From Acidobacteriota bacterium (GTDB lineage Bacteria; Acidobacteriota; Terriglobia; Terriglobales; Acidobacteriaceae), in NCBI GenBank assembly GCA_019247235.1, contig JAFAPG010000301.1, positions 1 through 9,426 on the forward strand: DNA of 9,426 bases, given 5' to 3'. Under the pieces are notes generated by a model. The model made no database searches, was not told the origin of the DNA, and saw only the letters and a list, made by a program, of their open reading frames with translations. Below, in pieces: positions 7,712 to 9,426 of this stretch. Both the position numbers and the translations under genes were made by a program. How positions within the stretch are numbered: the stretch's first letter is position 1; each line of letters begins with the position of its first letter.

Positions 7712-7731
7712 CGGCACAACCAGTTGAGCCG
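7712..7731. promoter_or_regulatory. 20-bp dyad, candidate operator
   Basis: The sequence CGGCACAAC-CA-GTTGAGCCG is a near-perfect inverted repeat. The half-sites read CGGCACAAC and CGGCTCAAC, agreeing at 8 of 9 positions around a 2-bp centre. A two-base loop is poor for an RNA hairpin, so a binding site for a dimeric DNA-binding protein is the better reading. It lies about 180 bp before the HD-GYP start and 300 bp before the pilT start. The regulator is unknown. Confidence 0.4.
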
Positions 7732-7910
7732 GTTGCTGATTTGGTTTGCTCGGGACGAGTTCGCAGGAAATCGAAGGTAACCAGGTGAAGGCGTTCGGGG
7801 AAAACCATCGTAAGTAACGGGTTAGCCGCCTCCATGAAAGAATTAAGGCAGTCCAGTAGGGGGGATCTTGAAAGCGCAAATCGTTTTTGTGGGCGGGAGA
7901 TAGGTAGCAC

Positions 7911-8954
7911 ATGGCGGAAAACATTCTGGTCGTAGAAGAGAACGAAACCAGCTCGGAACGTTTGGTATTGGTCCTTCGTTCCGCCGACTACCGATGCCAC
8001 ACCGTGAGCGATGGCGGTACGGCGCTTGCCGTCCTTGATTCGGGAGAGGAGTTTGCACTGGTCCTCTCCGATGTGATGCTGGCGGGTATGGATGGTTTGG
8101 GACTAGTCGATCACGTTAAAGCCAAGTATCCCGATACACCGGTGGTCCTAAAAACCGGCGCCAGTGACGTTTCCCTGGTTCAGGGAGCCATCCGCAATGG
8201 CGCTTACGACTATCTTCTCAAGCCCTTTGATCAAGAACAGCTGCTGCTCGTAGTTCGTCGAGCCCTCGAGTATCGGCGCCTGAAGCTCGAAAAACGTGAA
8301 TTGCAATGTCAGGTTGCGGCCCGCAGCGAGCAGTTGAGAGTTCTTGAGCGCTCCTATGATGTGACCTTAGAAGCCTTGGCTGGAACACTCGATTGGAAAG
8401 CCGCACATACCGAAGGCCATCAGCATCGGGTCGCGGCCTTTAGCATTGCTCTTTCTCGTGCCATGGGTGTTCCGCCCGACCAGATCAGGATGATCGCTCG
8501 CGGCGCATTCCTTCACGACATCGGAAAAATCGCGATCCCCGATGCAATCCTCCGGAAACCTGGCGCCTTAAGCAGAAACGAGCTCTCTCTCATGCGGGAG
8601 TATTGTCGTTGCGGGTACGAAATGCTGAAAGAGGTACCCTATCTCACCGAAGTGGCAGAGATCGTGCACGCGCATCGAGAACACCATGACGGCACCGGGT
8701 ATCCCCGCGGCCTGAAAGGTGGAGAGATACCGTTAGGTGCGCGCCTGATCGGCATGGCCAGTGCCCTGGAATCTATCACTTCGCACCGCCCGTATCGTGC
8801 CGCGGAATCGATTCGCATGGCCCGTGAGGAAATTCAACGCTCGGCCGGCCGCCAGTTTGATCCTGAAATCGTGAGAACCTTCCTCTCCATGCCCGAAAGC
8901 GTCTGGGATGATCTCAGGAGACAAATCGACGCCCGTCTAGGACACGACGAGTAA
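7911..8954 (+). CDS. Response regulator with degenerate HD-GYP domain
   Basis: A cytoplasmic 347-residue regulator. The REC domain (1-120) has Glu9/Glu10 in place of the usual acidic pair with Asp, phospho-acceptor Asp54 (LSDVMLAGMDG), Thr82 and Lys104 (LLKPF). A helical linker (about 118-150) leads to an HD-GYP domain (about 150-335), the fold of c-di-GMP phosphodiesterases. His170 (HTEGH), His202/Asp203 (FLHDIGKI), His255 and the GTGYP loop (261-265) are kept. Three positions differ from the family consensus. The usual His of MRxH is Tyr231, the second His of HHE is Arg256 (Gln is also common there), and the metal-binding Asp of the ADxxDAMTS motif is Ser284 in MASALESITS. Hydrolysis is therefore doubtful. 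ATG 7911 has a GGGAG about 10 bp upstream and starts right at the REC domain. It is divergent from the pilT-like gene. Confidence 0.93.
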   Translation: MAENILVVEENETSSERLVLVLRSADYRCHTVSDGGTALAVLDSGEEFALVLSDVMLAGMDGLGLVDHVKAKYPDTPVVLKTGASDVSLVQGAIRNGAYDYLLKPFDQEQLLLVVRRALEYRRLKLEKRELQCQVAARSEQLRVLERSYDVTLEALAGTLDWKAAHTEGHQHRVAAFSIALSRAMGVPPDQIRMIARGAFLHDIGKIAIPDAILRKPGALSRNELSLMREYCRCGYEMLKEVPYLTEVAEIVHAHREHHDGTGYPRGLKGGEIPLGARLIGMASALESITSHRPYRAAESIRMAREEIQRSAGRQFDPEIVRTFLSMPESVWDDLRRQIDARLGHDE

Positions 8955-9063
8955 CTGCCTGGCCCGCGCGCTCAGAATTGAGTCAAGGACACGACATGTT
9001 ACCGGATACCAGTTTCCCCCTCGCAATCTGCGGAATGTCCTGTATCGAACGTAAGCGCATATT

Positions 9064-9073
9064 TTATCGATAA
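9064..9073. other. AT-rich 10-bp palindrome upstream of the small ORF
   Basis: TTATCGATAA is a perfect palindrome inside an AT-rich patch (about 9057-9078) that stands out from the GC-rich surroundings. It lies 25 bp before the small ORF at 9099. It could be part of a promoter, but no convincing -35/-10 pair was found. Confidence 0.3.
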
Positions 9074-9098
9074 TTTTTGGGTACCCCCAGCGCTGCTT

Positions 9099-9314
9099 AT
9101 GAAAAAACGTCGCAAAAAAGTCGAGCAACACCCGGAAAACGATCTGGCCTTTATTCCTCCCATCGCCGAACATGTGCAATATATAGAACTGGCGCATACC
9201 TTTATGGCCCGCGACCCGGACGATTCCCAGGCTCCCGTGGATTCAAAAGACAACTTGGCGACCATTCAGCCTCGGAAGAAGAGTGAAAAGAGTAGAGCTG
9301 ACAAGGCGGCGTGA
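9099..9314 (+). CDS. Hypothetical small charged protein
   Basis: A possible 71-residue protein that I do not recognise. It begins with a strongly basic stretch (MKKRRKK, 1-7) and has a central part with hydrophobic and aromatic residues (LAFIPPIAEHVQYIELAHTF, 16-35). The acidic section is DPDD (39-42), and the tail is basic and hydrophilic (RKKSEKSRADK, 59-69). There is no signal peptide, membrane segment or cysteine. ATG 9099 is the first start in frame but has no good ribosome-binding site; the AT-rich patch just upstream could hold a promoter. It follows the HD-GYP gene by 144 bp on the same strand. The composition looks more like a protein than the overlapping frames do, yet a chance frame of this size is quite possible. 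Confidence 0.45.
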   Translation: MKKRRKKVEQHPENDLAFIPPIAEHVQYIELAHTFMARDPDDSQAPVDSKDNLATIQPRKKSEKSRADKAA

Positions 9315-9426
9315 GAACCCCCGGGCCTCTACTCTCGACTGCTTAATGTCCCATTAGAATTTCCATGGCTGTTCGATTGCAGGTCGAAATTCAAGGGTTG
9401 GTCTGGTTGCTTAGCTAATTCCCGGC

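Larger units (their letters stand above)
7413..7910. other. Divergent regulatory gap between pilT-like and HD-GYP genes
   Basis: This 498-bp stretch separates two divergently oriented genes and must hold both of their promoters. It contains a 20-bp dyad (7712-7731) and a short AGGAAT tandem (7600-7616: two full copies and a partial one). Weak sigma70-like boxes facing pilT occur on the - strand around 7522-7553 (TTGTCC, 18 bp, TATTAG) but match only 4 of 6 bases each. No convincing sigma54 pair was found. The reading frames that cross it look non-coding and run antisense into the HD-GYP start. Confidence 0.5.

Noticed and set aside
7580..7924. 114-residue reverse-strand ORF in the divergent gap
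   Set aside because: Composition (many Trp, Ser, Pro, no domain) looks non-coding, it overlaps the HD-GYP start antisense, and no ribosome-binding site is evident.
8939..8995. AGGACACGAC repeated at 8939-8948 and 8986-8995
   Set aside because: Only two ten-base copies, the first inside the HD-GYP coding end; too little to call a repeat element.
9357..9392. GAATTTC/GAAATTC inverted repeat near the right end
   Set aside because: Seven-base arms with a 22-base loop are close to chance expectation and no gene or terminator pattern goes with them.

Overview
The window looks like a chromosomal segment of a Gram-negative, moderately GC-rich bacterium. The proteins most resemble Acidobacteriota homologues as I remember them: an HD-GYP with MRE-x-C and GRQFDPEIV motifs, and a PilT paralogue with SDLxFSPG. 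That taxonomic call is inference from family feel, not from a marker gene. I see no tRNA, rRNA, CRISPR, insertion sequence or phage gene.

Left part (1-4803, + strand): a three-gene tripartite efflux operon. It holds the C-terminal two thirds of an inner-membrane RND permease (its 5' end lies outside the window), a periplasmic HlyD/AcrA-type adaptor, and a NodT-type outer-membrane channel. The permease and adaptor genes are 31 bp apart, and the adaptor and channel genes overlap by ATGA. Together they would form an envelope-spanning drug or solute exporter; the substrate cannot be read from sequence. The channel has lost the lipobox cysteine that the NodT family normally carries.

Middle and right part (4804-8954): a c-di-GMP and type IV pilus neighbourhood. 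A PleD-like response regulator/diguanylate cyclase (REC-GGEEF with a complete RxxD inhibitory site) lies behind a hairpin-rich leader on the + strand. It converges on a PilT/PilU-family retraction ATPase on the - strand. Divergent from that ATPase, across a 498-bp gap holding a 20-bp dyad, is a second response regulator with an HD-GYP output domain. The cyclase looks fully active. The HD-GYP domain keeps the HD and GYP signatures but has lost two of the family's usual metal ligands, and probably a third. It may therefore bind or sense rather than hydrolyse c-di-GMP. No histidine kinase is present, so both regulators are orphans here.

Right end (8955-9426): a short AT-rich stretch, one possible 71-residue highly charged small protein (9099-9314), and about 110 bp in which I see no gene.

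The most interesting signals are the degenerate HD-GYP next to an intact cyclase and a pilus motor, the cysteine-less NodT channel, and the possible operator and structured leader in the two regulatory gaps.
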